A stretch of DNA of 64,000 nucleotides, taken from positions 434,001-498,000 of the forward strand of contig JAGMUV010000024.1 in NCBI GenBank assembly GCA_020744425.1. Direction: 5' to 3'. This DNA is from Dactylonectria macrodidyma (lineage: Eukaryota > Ascomycota > Sordariomycetes > Hypocreales > Nectriaceae). Both the position numbers and the translations under genes were made by a program. This document shows positions 55,771-64,000 of this stretch, one piece after another (the stretch's first letter is position 1; the number at the start of each line of letters is the position of its first letter). The notes under the pieces were generated by a model that ran no database searches, was not told the origin of the DNA, and was given only the letters and a program-made list of their open reading frames with translations.

Positions 55771-57546
55771 ATGACGAATAATTTGGATGAGAAGATGTTG
55801 GGTTCAACTCTCGAACACTGTGAAAATGAGAGCCCCGACCAAACCTTTCAGCGGGAAACATCGGATATCGAAAACCTGCACTCTAATGACTTTTCATGGA
55901 GCTTCAACGTGCTGGCCAATCTTTTCGCCCTTTACATGATTATCTTCATCGGATCGTGGGCAACAAGCGTCCCTGCGACTGCCATTGCATTCATTGCTGC
56001 CCGATTCCCTGAGGATGCTGGCAAAGCAAACTGGATCGCCACGTCATCTTCGTTGAGCAGTGCAGTGGCTGCTACATTTATTGGCAATTTGTCAGACATC
56101 CTCGACCGCCGATCATTTCTTCTTTTCGGTTGTATGGTCGGCGGCACTGGTATGCTCATCGGTGGACGTGCGAATAACCTCAGCATGGTTATTGGTGGTC
56201 AGGTTCTCAATGGGCTGGGTGTTGGCTGTGGCTTCCTTTCCAATCCCCTCCTTCAAGAAATCGTCCCCAAAAACCATCGGCCTGTTGCTACTGCATTCGC
56301 CACTCTCTTCTCCGCAGGGTCGTTTATTGGAGCTCCCATTCTAGAAGGCCTCTTCATCCAGAAGGCTGTTGGTGGTGCCTTGGATGGATGGCGTGTCGGT
56401 TTCTATATTGGAGCTGGGCTTTACCTTTTGGCATTCATCTCGATTATGCTATTCTACCATCCCATGCCTCGTCCGAATTTAGAAGGCCGCAGTATCAAGC
56501 AGCGCTTATCACGAGAGGTGGACTGGCTGGGTATCTCTCTGGTATGCACTGGCCTGACGCTGTTTCTCGTTGGTATCAATTTTGGCGGCAATCCATACGA
56601 GTGGACATCCGGAACTGTCCTAGGAACTTTGGTATTTGGAGTCTTTTTGCTCGTTATCTTTGGGTTGTGGGAATGGAAAGGAACGTCAACAGGAATCCTG
56701 CCCCACGCTGTCTTTCAGGACCGAAACTTCAACACTGCTTTACTTATCCGCGTTTCTGGCGGCTTTGCACTTTATGGGTGCCAGGCATTTCTACCCCAAG
56801 TTGTGGTATATGTTTTTGGTACTGGGGGACTCATCACAGCAGTATGGCAGTTACCATTGAACGTCTCGACTGTCGTGGGTGCACTTATTGCCGCCATTAT
56901 CCTACGCTATTTCAAGGAGTTTCGCTGGATTACCATGGGTCTTCTGACCGTTTTACTTCTTGGCGCTGGCTTGATGATGTTGACAAAACCCGGAATGCAT
57001 TTCGCGGCTTGGTTCTTCCCGTCGGCGCTCATGGGCATTGCTATTGGGTCTGAAGCTTCTTCACTCACAATCCTCTCTGGTTTGGCAGCACCGAACGAGT
57101 CAATCGCTACCGCTATCTGCATCGGCGTTGCTGCAGGGTTCGTCGGCGGCGCCATCGCAACGACGATGTACGGTCAGATCTTTAACTCTAAAGTCAAGGA
57201 GTTTCTTCCTCCTGCTATCTCGAAGGCAGCACTGGCCGCCGGACTCCCAGAATCTAGTCTCACTGGGATGCTTTCGGCGTTCGCTTCTGGAGGCCTAGGA
57301 TCACTTCCAACAGTGCCAGGGGCCACCCCAGCGGTGGTTCAAGCTGTCACTGAAGCATCGAGATCTGCGTATGCAAAGTCTTTCCAATACATTTGGTACA
57401 CTTTGATAGCATTCTGCGTCGTATCCATGATGGGCTGCTGGTTCTTCACCTCCACAACGAAGTACTTTACTGATGAGGTTACGGCACCGGTGGTGGAGCG
57501 CCACCATAAGAAGGTTGAACACGAGAATACGAAGGGAACGGAGTAG
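55771..57546 (+). CDS. TRI12-type MFS efflux pump
   Basis: Intronless, 591 aa, the usual length of 14-helix fungal MFS pumps. After an acidic cytosolic N-terminus come clearly spaced helices. Landmarks are GNLSDILDRRSFLLFGCMVG (motif A region after helix 2), VLNGLGVGCGF, FSAGSFIGAPI with DGWRVGFYIGAGLYLLAF (motif C-like), and VDWLGISLVCTGLTLFLVGI. The pattern is that of the trichothecene-efflux (TRI12) and siderophore branch. These export small toxic or metal-binding compounds, but many members import or export unknown metabolites. The neighbours (bZIP, tannase-family esterase, esterase) suggest handling of a phenolic ester, which is inference. Confidence 0.9.
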   Translation: MTNNLDEKMLGSTLEHCENESPDQTFQRETSDIENLHSNDFSWSFNVLANLFALYMIIFIGSWATSVPATAIAFIAARFPEDAGKANWIATSSSLSSAVAATFIGNLSDILDRRSFLLFGCMVGGTGMLIGGRANNLSMVIGGQVLNGLGVGCGFLSNPLLQEIVPKNHRPVATAFATLFSAGSFIGAPILEGLFIQKAVGGALDGWRVGFYIGAGLYLLAFISIMLFYHPMPRPNLEGRSIKQRLSREVDWLGISLVCTGLTLFLVGINFGGNPYEWTSGTVLGTLVFGVFLLVIFGLWEWKGTSTGILPHAVFQDRNFNTALLIRVSGGFALYGCQAFLPQVVVYVFGTGGLITAVWQLPLNVSTVVGALIAAIILRYFKEFRWITMGLLTVLLLGAGLMMLTKPGMHFAAWFFPSALMGIAIGSEASSLTILSGLAAPNESIATAICIGVAAGFVGGAIATTMYGQIFNSKVKEFLPPAISKAALAAGLPESSLTGMLSAFASGGLGSLPTVPGATPAVVQAVTEASRSAYAKSFQYIWYTLIAFCVVSMMGCWFFTSTTKYFTDEVTAPVVERHHKKVEHENTKGTE

Positions 57547-58443
57547 CTAAGAGGGCGGAAGGACCGATTCTACTGGCATAGGGATGGACTTGCTGTCAGG
57601 ATTGGTTGAGTAGTATGTCTCTGGACTTATCCGGCCCTCTGTTGTTGGATTCGACTGTCCGATTCGTGTGAAAACAACTCTATTTTTGTTCTTTCCCCAG
57701 ACCCGAAAGAATCGGTGTCATCCTTTCGAGCGACCAGTATACACACAGTTAGTTATGTTTCATTTCATTTATGCATTGCTAGCACTCTCTTTGCGTTCCA
57801 ATACCATCCTCAATCAAGTTTGCCTCAGTCAATTCTGCTCGCTATATTTCAACTTGCCGTTGAGGAGTTTCCTGTTGTCGACACTGAAGGCAGTCGCAAG
57901 ATCCATTGCCTCGACCGGTTCTACGTACTATTGAAACTGAAATGGATATGACTTTGAGGGTAGAGACTCACGGGTTAAACCAGGCCCGGGCCCTCCGGGA
58001 GTATGGCAGAGAGGAAAGACTGTTGGCTTTGTCGCGGGCAGGCGGGTGTAATCGATTGCGTTGATCAACATACCGGCCGGGAGGATATCGCTTCTCGCAA
58101 CTACGGTTGGATGTTACTGAACCAATTAAAAGCTTGAAATTATAAAGTTTTGTCCATGTCGAACTCCTCGGCACGACCGGCAGTTCAAACAAACCCAGCC
58201 TAGCAATCGTCAAGCAAGATGCCACCACGCTAAAGGTGACGAGGCGCCTCGGCAACCTGGGATACCCCTCCCTCTCCTCCCAATCGGAGCCAACTATTCC
58301 CCGCGACTCCGGCGGGATTAAATATCTGTGCCCCCCTACCTGGTCGACGTCAGGCTGTTGCAGCAACCGTAACCCGCTTCAAGTGCCCGGAGACCTTCGT
58401 ACTATACTCCGCAAGACTTCGCTGATCATCCCTTGCAAGCGAA
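57547..58443. other. Intergenic region and promoter of the second bZIP gene
   Basis: About 900 bp; no gene recognised on either strand. Confidence 0.4.
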
Positions 58444-59509
58444 ATGACTTCCCAGCCCAATGCGACCAAATTGACGCGGATGAGGACCCCAAGACAGCTC
58501 CAGAGAAAAAGGATGCTAGACCAAGAATCGCAGAGGCGGAAACGTGAGCGACAGAAGGCTTATGTGCAGGGGATCGAACAGGATTTACGCCATGCGCTGA
58601 AAGAAATTGACCGTCTTCATAGCGTAATCCAAACTACGCGGTACGGATCTGGAGCAGGGGATCACGGCATCAGCTCAGTTCAAACAGGAGTTCGCTATCC
58701 TAATACTAGTCAACTCAAAAGCTCGGCGTCGACGGAACGAGAACCCAAGGCTATCCCACGCGCACACCACTTTCTCTCACCGCCCACAGAACACGAGAAA
58801 CGCACCATAGAGTGCTTCTGCAACCCTAAAACACATCATTCATACTCAGATTGCTTCGAGAAGACTGTCTCCGCCAGTTTAATTAAATCGAACAATCACC
58901 CCACATGCACACTTGCAATCCCTGCCACCCCGCACCTTGCCGACCTTTTGTTCATCAGAGCCCCCGAAAATCCCATCTCGAAGCTTTTATACAAGTTGGT
59001 GAGAAGGCCAAACACGGATTTGGTTATCATATGTGCTGTCTACATTCTCGCCCATCGCATTCTTCGGGTAAGTGTCCTGAATATGAGCCATCTTCCAAAA
59101 AAAAAAAAAAAAAAAAAGCCAATCCGTTAATGTGGAATCATAGTATCGACTCTTTCCCTCGCTAGAGACATACAACGACATCCCAGAATGGCTCCGTTCC
59201 ACAGACATCCAGGACAACATACCACACCCTCTCTACATTGACTTTGTACAGTTCCCTCAACTGAGGAATGCAATGGTCCTAAATGTTGTCAACATCGATT
59301 CCATTCGAGAAGAATTTGATACTGACTATGAACGTTGCATGTCCGTAAATTGGCCTGTGTCGGAAGGTTTATTGATCGTGGATGACTCACGCGACACAGT
59401 TCTTAACCCAAAGTTCGAGCGTCACGTCCTTACACAAGAAAATTGGTCGCTAAGTTCGGAGTTTGCGAGAAAGTATCCAGACATGGCTCCGTTGGTTACA
59501 ATAAGATAG
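58444..59509 (+). CDS. bZIP-type transcription factor with DUF3425 domain
   Basis: Two exons, 58444-59067 and 59144-59509, 329 aa. The basic region is RKRMLDQESQRRKRERQKAY followed by a short zipper (VQGIEQDLRHALKEIDRLH). The usual bZIP Asn-x2-Ala core is not conserved (Asp-Gln-Glu-Ser instead), as in several DUF3425 proteins. A Cys/His-containing stretch (ECFCNPKTHHSYSDCF) lies in the middle, and the DUF3425 end includes RPNTDLVIICAVYILAHRIL and PEWLRSTDIQ. The intron contains an uninterrupted run of about 19 A just before its branch site. It lies between the pump and the tannase-family gene and is the only regulator in this group, so it is the likely local controller. Confidence 0.78.
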
Positions 59510-59915
59510 TTTTCCCAATTCTGACAACCATTGAATCTTCAAGTCTTGTCAAGGCGTGCTGGGATCTGTTCCACAGCTGCCGAACTAGTTATTGACTTGC
59601 CTGCAACCTCCCGCCCCCCCGGTTCTAGGTTGTTTCATGACACGCTTAAGGATCACGGCCCATTAGTAGATACCGTTCAGATAGTAGTGTCGTTGTCACC
59701 GCTTATGGATGACAAGCTCACACTTTCATGACTGCAAAGCAGCGCAGACTATGACTTAGGAACGTTAGCACTTGGTGCGGACTCTTTAAGTTGAGGCTAT
59801 TTATAGTAGAATAGAAAAGAACTTGAATTTTGGCCTTACGCTCTCGATTTTCAAGGAGCTTCTTCACCGATCACACTCCTTTGATCTCTATTCTATGGCG
59901 GCCTTTTCGCCTTCC
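59510..59915. other. Convergent intergenic region
   Basis: 406 bp between the bZIP and tannase-family stop codons. No feature recognised. Confidence 0.4.
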
Positions 59916-61535
59916 TTACACACATTTGAAGGCTGATGGATTCGCCATATCACCACCTATATAATGCTGAACACGTGGATACATGCAAATGTTCCTCTCC
60001 AAGTGAATGCCGTGCCTATTATCACCGATGGCAGGCAAAGTTTCGGGGGCGACGTCTTTCTCAACCCAATTGACCATGATGTCCATCATCTTCATGATAG
60101 GGGGCACTACCCCACAGAAGTAGCAGTGCTCGCCGCCAGGAGCAAGAAAGAAGCGGTAGTAGTCTTGGGCATTGGGATCGTGGGCCAAGACACGCTCGTA
60201 GTAGTCGATGCTGCCGTTGACCGGGATGGCCTGATCAGCCATGCCATGCCAGTTGATCATCTTGTTGCCGGCTTTGCGGAGGCCGGACAGGTCCGGGTCG
60301 TCGGTGCCCATGATGGAACTGTATTGGCTCACGGAGGCATGGAAGAGCTCATCCCACATTTCATGGGAGATATTCCTCATGTCGAATTTGGGATCCTTCA
60401 AGAGCCAGTATTTAGCCCAGACATGCGAGATGGCGAAGGGCACAGCGTCGCAGTCTTCCCCGTCTTCGTCGCATTTCGTCACAGCGGGTCCAACACCAAT
60501 CTGCGAGATGTTTGTTTCATACGTGAATCCGTGCCACTGGAACTGACCGGTTGAGCTGCGCGGGCCATCCCAGGCAGCTTTCGCAATGGTAGCAGCCCCG
60601 GAGGTAAAGGTGGACGTGACGCCATCGCACTCGAACTCGTCCCCGACGACCTCGTGGGGGTCGAAACTGCAAAGATCCGACCTTGAAATGATGCCGTCCT
60701 CCACGCCGTCAAGGGGGTCGCAGAATGCGATGGCGGCCTTGGTCATGGCGTTGAGCTCGCACGGCCGGGGGTAGATACCCAGCTTGTCCATGAGAAAGGT
60801 CGGCCAGATGTTGGCCCACAGAAACCGGGTCCAGTTGATTGCCGGCATCACTGCGACCAAGCCGTTAAAGTCCTTGGGGTACCTCTGGGCGAGCATGTGG
60901 CCCTGCCTCCCACCGGTCGAGCCGCCGTAGAAATACGAATACTCAGCCTCTTTATCGTAAAATGCCTTGATGACCGCCTTACTGACGGTGGACATGTCAT
61001 GCAGAGCCACTGAGGCAAAGTCGATGAGAAGCGGCCAGTTAATGTTGCCGGGGCTGGATAAAGCCCACGAACTGCTCGTGGAATAGGCGTCGGTGACATC
61101 GCTGACATGGCCACCGTCGGTGGTGGTAACCGCGTAGCCCTCAACCAGGCCTGGAATCATGGTGAGCTGGACGATAGCGGCGCCGCCAGTGACGAAGCCG
61201 CCTCCGCCATTCGCCATGAGGCGTCCGTTCCATTTATCCCTGGAAGGGAGGTATGTTGTGACAACGATATTGTCGTCCCAGCCGGGATGTGTGTATGAGA
61301 CTGTGATATTGCAAAAGTTGAGGCCAGTGATGGGGTCCTGCGGACCGCCCAGCCCTGGTTCGGATATGAAGGTATAGTTCTCACGGGGAGTCGCTTCGAG
61401 CGAAAGGACCTTTAAGTCGGGGAACGCCGGCAGTGGAATCGCGGCTGGGCTACACAGGTTGACTGAACCGCCAGCCAGATTTGCTATCCACTGGCCGGGA
61501 TTGGCGGTTTCCTGCAGTAGCCAGCCCAAAGACAT
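59916..61535 (-). CDS. Tannase/feruloyl-esterase family protein lacking one motif cysteine
   Basis: Intronless, 539 aa. Whole-length match to the fungal tannase family: NGGGGFVTGG, NGRLMANGGG, nucleophile region YGGSTGGRQGHML (Ser206), acid NWHGMADQAIP (Asp434) and GEHCYFCG (His470-Cys471). The family's CS-D-HC motif places a Cys directly before the nucleophile Ser and another after the His, joined by a disulfide. Here the residue before Ser206 is Gly205 (codon GGC; Cys would be TGC), while Cys471 remains. No signal peptide is visible at the start (MSLGWLLQETANPGQW), so it may be intracellular or missing a 5' exon. It is expected to hydrolyse gallate, ferulate or similar phenolic esters. Confidence 0.85.
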   Translation of the reverse strand: MSLGWLLQETANPGQWIANLAGGSVNLCSPAAIPLPAFPDLKVLSLEATPRENYTFISEPGLGGPQDPITGLNFCNITVSYTHPGWDDNIVVTTYLPSRDKWNGRLMANGGGGFVTGGAAIVQLTMIPGLVEGYAVTTTDGGHVSDVTDAYSTSSSWALSSPGNINWPLLIDFASVALHDMSTVSKAVIKAFYDKEAEYSYFYGGSTGGRQGHMLAQRYPKDFNGLVAVMPAINWTRFLWANIWPTFLMDKLGIYPRPCELNAMTKAAIAFCDPLDGVEDGIISRSDLCSFDPHEVVGDEFECDGVTSTFTSGAATIAKAAWDGPRSSTGQFQWHGFTYETNISQIGVGPAVTKCDEDGEDCDAVPFAISHVWAKYWLLKDPKFDMRNISHEMWDELFHASVSQYSSIMGTDDPDLSGLRKAGNKMINWHGMADQAIPVNGSIDYYERVLAHDPNAQDYYRFFLAPGGEHCYFCGVVPPIMKMMDIMVNWVEKDVAPETLPAIGDNRHGIHLERNICMYPRVQHYIGGDMANPSAFKCV

Positions 61536-61830
61536 GGTTCGTGAAAGAGGTTTTTGAATGCGATAAATTTTGGGGGAAAGTCACGTCTTCGCTTTGTTCT
61601 TTTCTGGAGTGGCTTGAGACAAGGACAACCCTGTGGCCAACTATCCGTCGTAGGTCTAGAGTAATTATACACATGTCCGCCTGGTTATTTTCGTGAACCA
61701 ATCTCGAATTATCTGCAATCCGGGTAAAACTAGAAGCCAGAAAAGCCTGATTCGTTATTTCTTCAACTTGGAATCACACCTAAGCGGCAACGTACTTCAT
61801 ACACCCCAGCCATCCATCATTGATGTTCCC

Positions 61831-61919
61831 CACATATGCATTGGACGACGTCGTCCAATACATGCATTAGCGCTCCTGTATAGACCACAACGGTCCTCAA
61901 CGTCGTCCAATGCATTAGT
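61831..61919. repeat. Palindromic dispersed repeat, right copy
   Basis: Contains the 20-bp palindrome ATTGGACGACGTCGTCCAAT (61840-61859), then CATGCATTAGCGCT. About 30 bp further is a second arm, CGTCGTCCAATGCATTAG. Same organisation as 55113-55192. Confidence 0.75.
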
Positions 61920-62373
61920 AGAAACGAATAGCGAGTCTTTGATGCCTTTTATTTGTCAGAGAGTTACTATCGCTTGCCGGGAAATGGCTCCCATGTCCAA
62001 GACTGGACCTTCCATTCCGCCATCATCCGGGCCAGCGGGTCAAGTGAGATAGTCTAGGTAGCAAGATAGATAGCTTTAGCGGTAGTTGCGTGGATTCTGG
62101 ATACGGCCGATTCCCTCGGACCGAGGTGTAGGACTGCTTCCAACTTCCGCTTGTAATGGAGGCGTGTTGGAGTGCGCAGTCCCGCCCCGGGTATCAAGAA
62201 GAACCCGCGACCCCGACTCTCGTACCTGCCCAGGCCCACTTTGTATTATACAGCGGCGGAGAGAGTCGATCACGTAGTTTAATTCCATTTCGGGGGTTCT
62301 ACTGTGGACTTGTTGCTTGGTGGCTAAGCAGACATTGTAAGATGTCTGGCGTTCTCGTCCGGGTTGAAAACAC

Positions 62374-62380
62374 TATAAAA
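62374..62380 (+). promoter_or_regulatory. TATA-like box of the HSL-type esterase gene
   Basis: TATAAAA, 132 bp upstream of ATG 62512. Confidence 0.4.
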
Positions 62381-62511
62381 CGAAACATATCCAGCTTGTG
62401 CGCAATGAAACTTCCTCTACATAACGAACTCTCAACTCATTCAAGACTTCACATTCTAAAGTTGATCTTCTACTGCCCACTCTACTCGACTTGCTTCTAC
62501 GCCTTGTCATC

Positions 62512-63567
62512 ATGTCTCAACCTTCCCAATCCTGCCCGCCGTCATCGGCAACACTGCTTCGCCCACCCTACGACCCATTGCTTCTACCTGGGATCGAGGC
62601 TTTTAAAACCACGATGCCGGCAGTTCTTGATCTCGCAGGACTCCGTTCCATCTCTGATGCCTTTAACCTGGACAGAGTTCTCGAATCTAAACCGCAATTT
62701 GACCATGAGGATATTTCTGTCCCGGGCCTAGAGCCTGGCGACGACAACATCATTCTCGGCATTTTTTCTCCAAAGAACTCAACCAGGACCGACCGGGTAG
62801 CTTTATACGTCGTCCATGGCGGGGGGCAAGTTTCGGGACACCGATTTATAGGTTTAGAGACGATAATGGGATACCTCGACGATCTCGAGGCTGTTGTCAT
62901 TTCCGTCGAATACCGCCTTGCCCCTGAACACCGCGCCCCAGCCGCTCTACACGATGCATATGCCGGCTTAGTGTGGACTGCCGAGAACGCCTCTCATCTC
63001 GGGATTGACGTTTCAAAGATCATCGTCAGTGGAGGCTCAGGTGGAGGACCTATCGCTATGGGATCAGCCATGTTATGTCGCAATAATCAGAAGGAATACC
63101 CTTGTGCACTTATGCTCCAGACGCCGATGCTTGACGACCGTGATTGCACTACATCGTCTAAGCAATTTGCGCTTGACGGACCTTGGTGCGGCATAACGAA
63201 TCGCATGGCATGGGACCACGTACTGGGAACAGAGCGCGGGGGGGATGCTGTTAGCGAGCTGGTGGCTCCAGCTCGCGCAACAGACTTGAAGGGTCTTCCG
63301 CCTACCTTCATTGATGCCGGCACCTGTGAGGTATTCCGTGATGAGGCCGTTGCAGTTGCCTCAGTGCTGTGGAAATGCGGTGTCTCAGCAGAACTTCATA
63401 TATGGCCGGGAGCATACCACGGCTTCGATATGCTTAGCCAAGAAGCGCCTGTGTCTAGGGCTTCTAACAATATGAAGACCTCTTGGCTGAAAAGGATCAT
63501 TGCAGCCAGGGAAAGCGAACTGGCTGCTGCTACCTTGGCGGCAACTCTTGGACAGAAAGGTAACTGA
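62512..63567 (+). CDS. HSL/GDXG-type alpha/beta hydrolase (esterase/lipase)
   Basis: Intronless, 351 aa, from ATG 62512. Hormone-sensitive-lipase family: oxyanion motif VVHGGGQVSG (about residue 102), VEYRLAPEHRAPAALHDAY, nucleophile elbow SGGSGGGPIA (Ser176; the usual GDSAGG is GGSGGG here), DAGTCEVFRDEA with the acid, and GAYHGFD with the His. No signal peptide, so cytosolic. It is divergent from the tannase-family gene and could act on the same or a related ester, but it lies just outside the repeat pair. Confidence 0.88.
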   Translation: MSQPSQSCPPSSATLLRPPYDPLLLPGIEAFKTTMPAVLDLAGLRSISDAFNLDRVLESKPQFDHEDISVPGLEPGDDNIILGIFSPKNSTRTDRVALYVVHGGGQVSGHRFIGLETIMGYLDDLEAVVISVEYRLAPEHRAPAALHDAYAGLVWTAENASHLGIDVSKIIVSGGSGGGPIAMGSAMLCRNNQKEYPCALMLQTPMLDDRDCTTSSKQFALDGPWCGITNRMAWDHVLGTERGGDAVSELVAPARATDLKGLPPTFIDAGTCEVFRDEAVAVASVLWKCGVSAELHIWPGAYHGFDMLSQEAPVSRASNNMKTSWLKRIIAARESELAAATLAATLGQKGN

Positions 63568-64000
63568 TATAATTAAATAATCTGGGGAACCGATGCTGCA
63601 GTTTTTATTATCCTATGACTAGACTCCAGCGACCCCTTTGGTACTACTGTCAGCTTTTTTTATAGGCTCTTAGCTGCCTAAGTCAATACCACAGTTCCGT
63701 TCCCTTATATATCTATACGGATCTATTGCTTTAGTTTACTAACCCAGATCGCTATATTAGTTCTAATAGAAATAATAAAAAACTATAAAATAAAACGGCG
63801 GTACCACTACTATGATCTAACTTAGTGGTATAAGGTAGGTCCAAGATATTGTAATAACTGATTCAGTTATAAAGTAATGGAAAAAAATGTGCTTTTTTGA
63901 CCTTGTAGTAGCAGCAGGTCGCCCTTGATAGAGCGAACAGATAGATAGACGTAATAACCAAAAGTAGGTATATTATAGTTCTGGCAGTTATGGCCACCTG
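63568..64000. other. AT-rich tail of the window
   Basis: 433 bp, sharply AT-rich from about 63600 (AATAATAAAAAACTATAAAA), with short TAGGTA/TAGTAG repeats. Possibly a repeat-induced-point-mutated sequence or the edge of an AT-rich block; no gene. Confidence 0.45.

Larger units (their letters stand above)
61536..62511. other. Divergent promoter region with the right palindromic repeat
   Basis: 976 bp between the divergent tannase-family and HSL-type esterase genes. Contains the palindromic repeat at 61831-61919 and a TATA-like box at 62374. Confidence 0.45.

Noticed and set aside
59964..60554. 196-codon plus-strand frame antisense to the tannase-family gene
   Set aside because: Shadow frame; the minus strand encodes a full-length family match.
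1..64000. CRISPR arrays, bacterial operons, ribosomal RNA genes
   Set aside because: None seen; the spliced gene structures show a fungal nuclear sequence.

Overview
The window is nuclear DNA of a filamentous ascomycete (Pezizomycotina, most likely a Sordariomycete). The evidence is short introns (about 45-120 bp) with GTRNGT donors, CTAAC branch points and YAG acceptors; many fungal Zn(II)2Cys6 regulators; DUF3425-type bZIP proteins; a LaeA-like methyltransferase; a PTH11/rhodopsin-type receptor; and a GPI-type Ser/Ala-rich wall protein. There is no operon structure and no bacterial signal. About 24 genes look intact. Exon coordinates were worked out by hand from splice signals, frame and family conservation.

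Layout. 0-6 kb: two divergent Zn2Cys6-type regulators, the first running off the left edge and the second with a degenerate zinc cluster, about 2.9 kb apart. 6-12 kb: a glutathionyl-hydroquinone-reductase-type GST, a secreted GH93 exo-arabinanase, an alpha/beta hydrolase and a decayed MFS transporter. 12-18.5 kb: a bZIP/DUF3425 factor, a Zn2Cys6 factor divergent from a cupin protein, and a broken IlvD/Edd dehydratase. 18.5-28 kb: a GNAT acetyltransferase, a rhodopsin-type membrane protein and an APC amine/choline-type permease separated by long gene-free stretches. 28-40.4 kb: a TPP enzyme, an MDR oxidoreductase, a mitochondrial D-lactate-type dehydrogenase, its divergent Zn2Cys6 regulator and an unknown gene. 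41-46 kb: a 1,445-residue C2H2 protein. 47-52.5 kb: a GPI-type protein, a LaeA-like methyltransferase and a PAP2 lipid phosphatase. 54-64 kb: an SDR fragment, a TRI12-type MFS pump, a second bZIP factor, a tannase-family esterase and an HSL-type esterase.

How the genes may work together. The clearest candidate system is at 28-39 kb. A TPP enzyme (2-keto-acid decarboxylase/ligase fold), a flavin D-2-hydroxy-acid dehydrogenase and a Zn2Cys6 regulator share CGG-N7-CCG sites. One 16-bp site is identical, in inverted orientation, in the TPP-gene promoter and in the dehydrogenase/regulator promoter 5.6 kb away. I read this as a small regulon for turning a D-2-hydroxy acid into a 2-keto acid and then an aldehyde or ligation product; the substrate is unknown. 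The second unit is at 55-63.6 kb: pump, bZIP, tannase-family esterase and esterase, largely enclosed by two copies of a palindromic repeat (55.1 and 61.8 kb). Two eroded genes and one gene fragment mark the window as partly degenerating accessory DNA.
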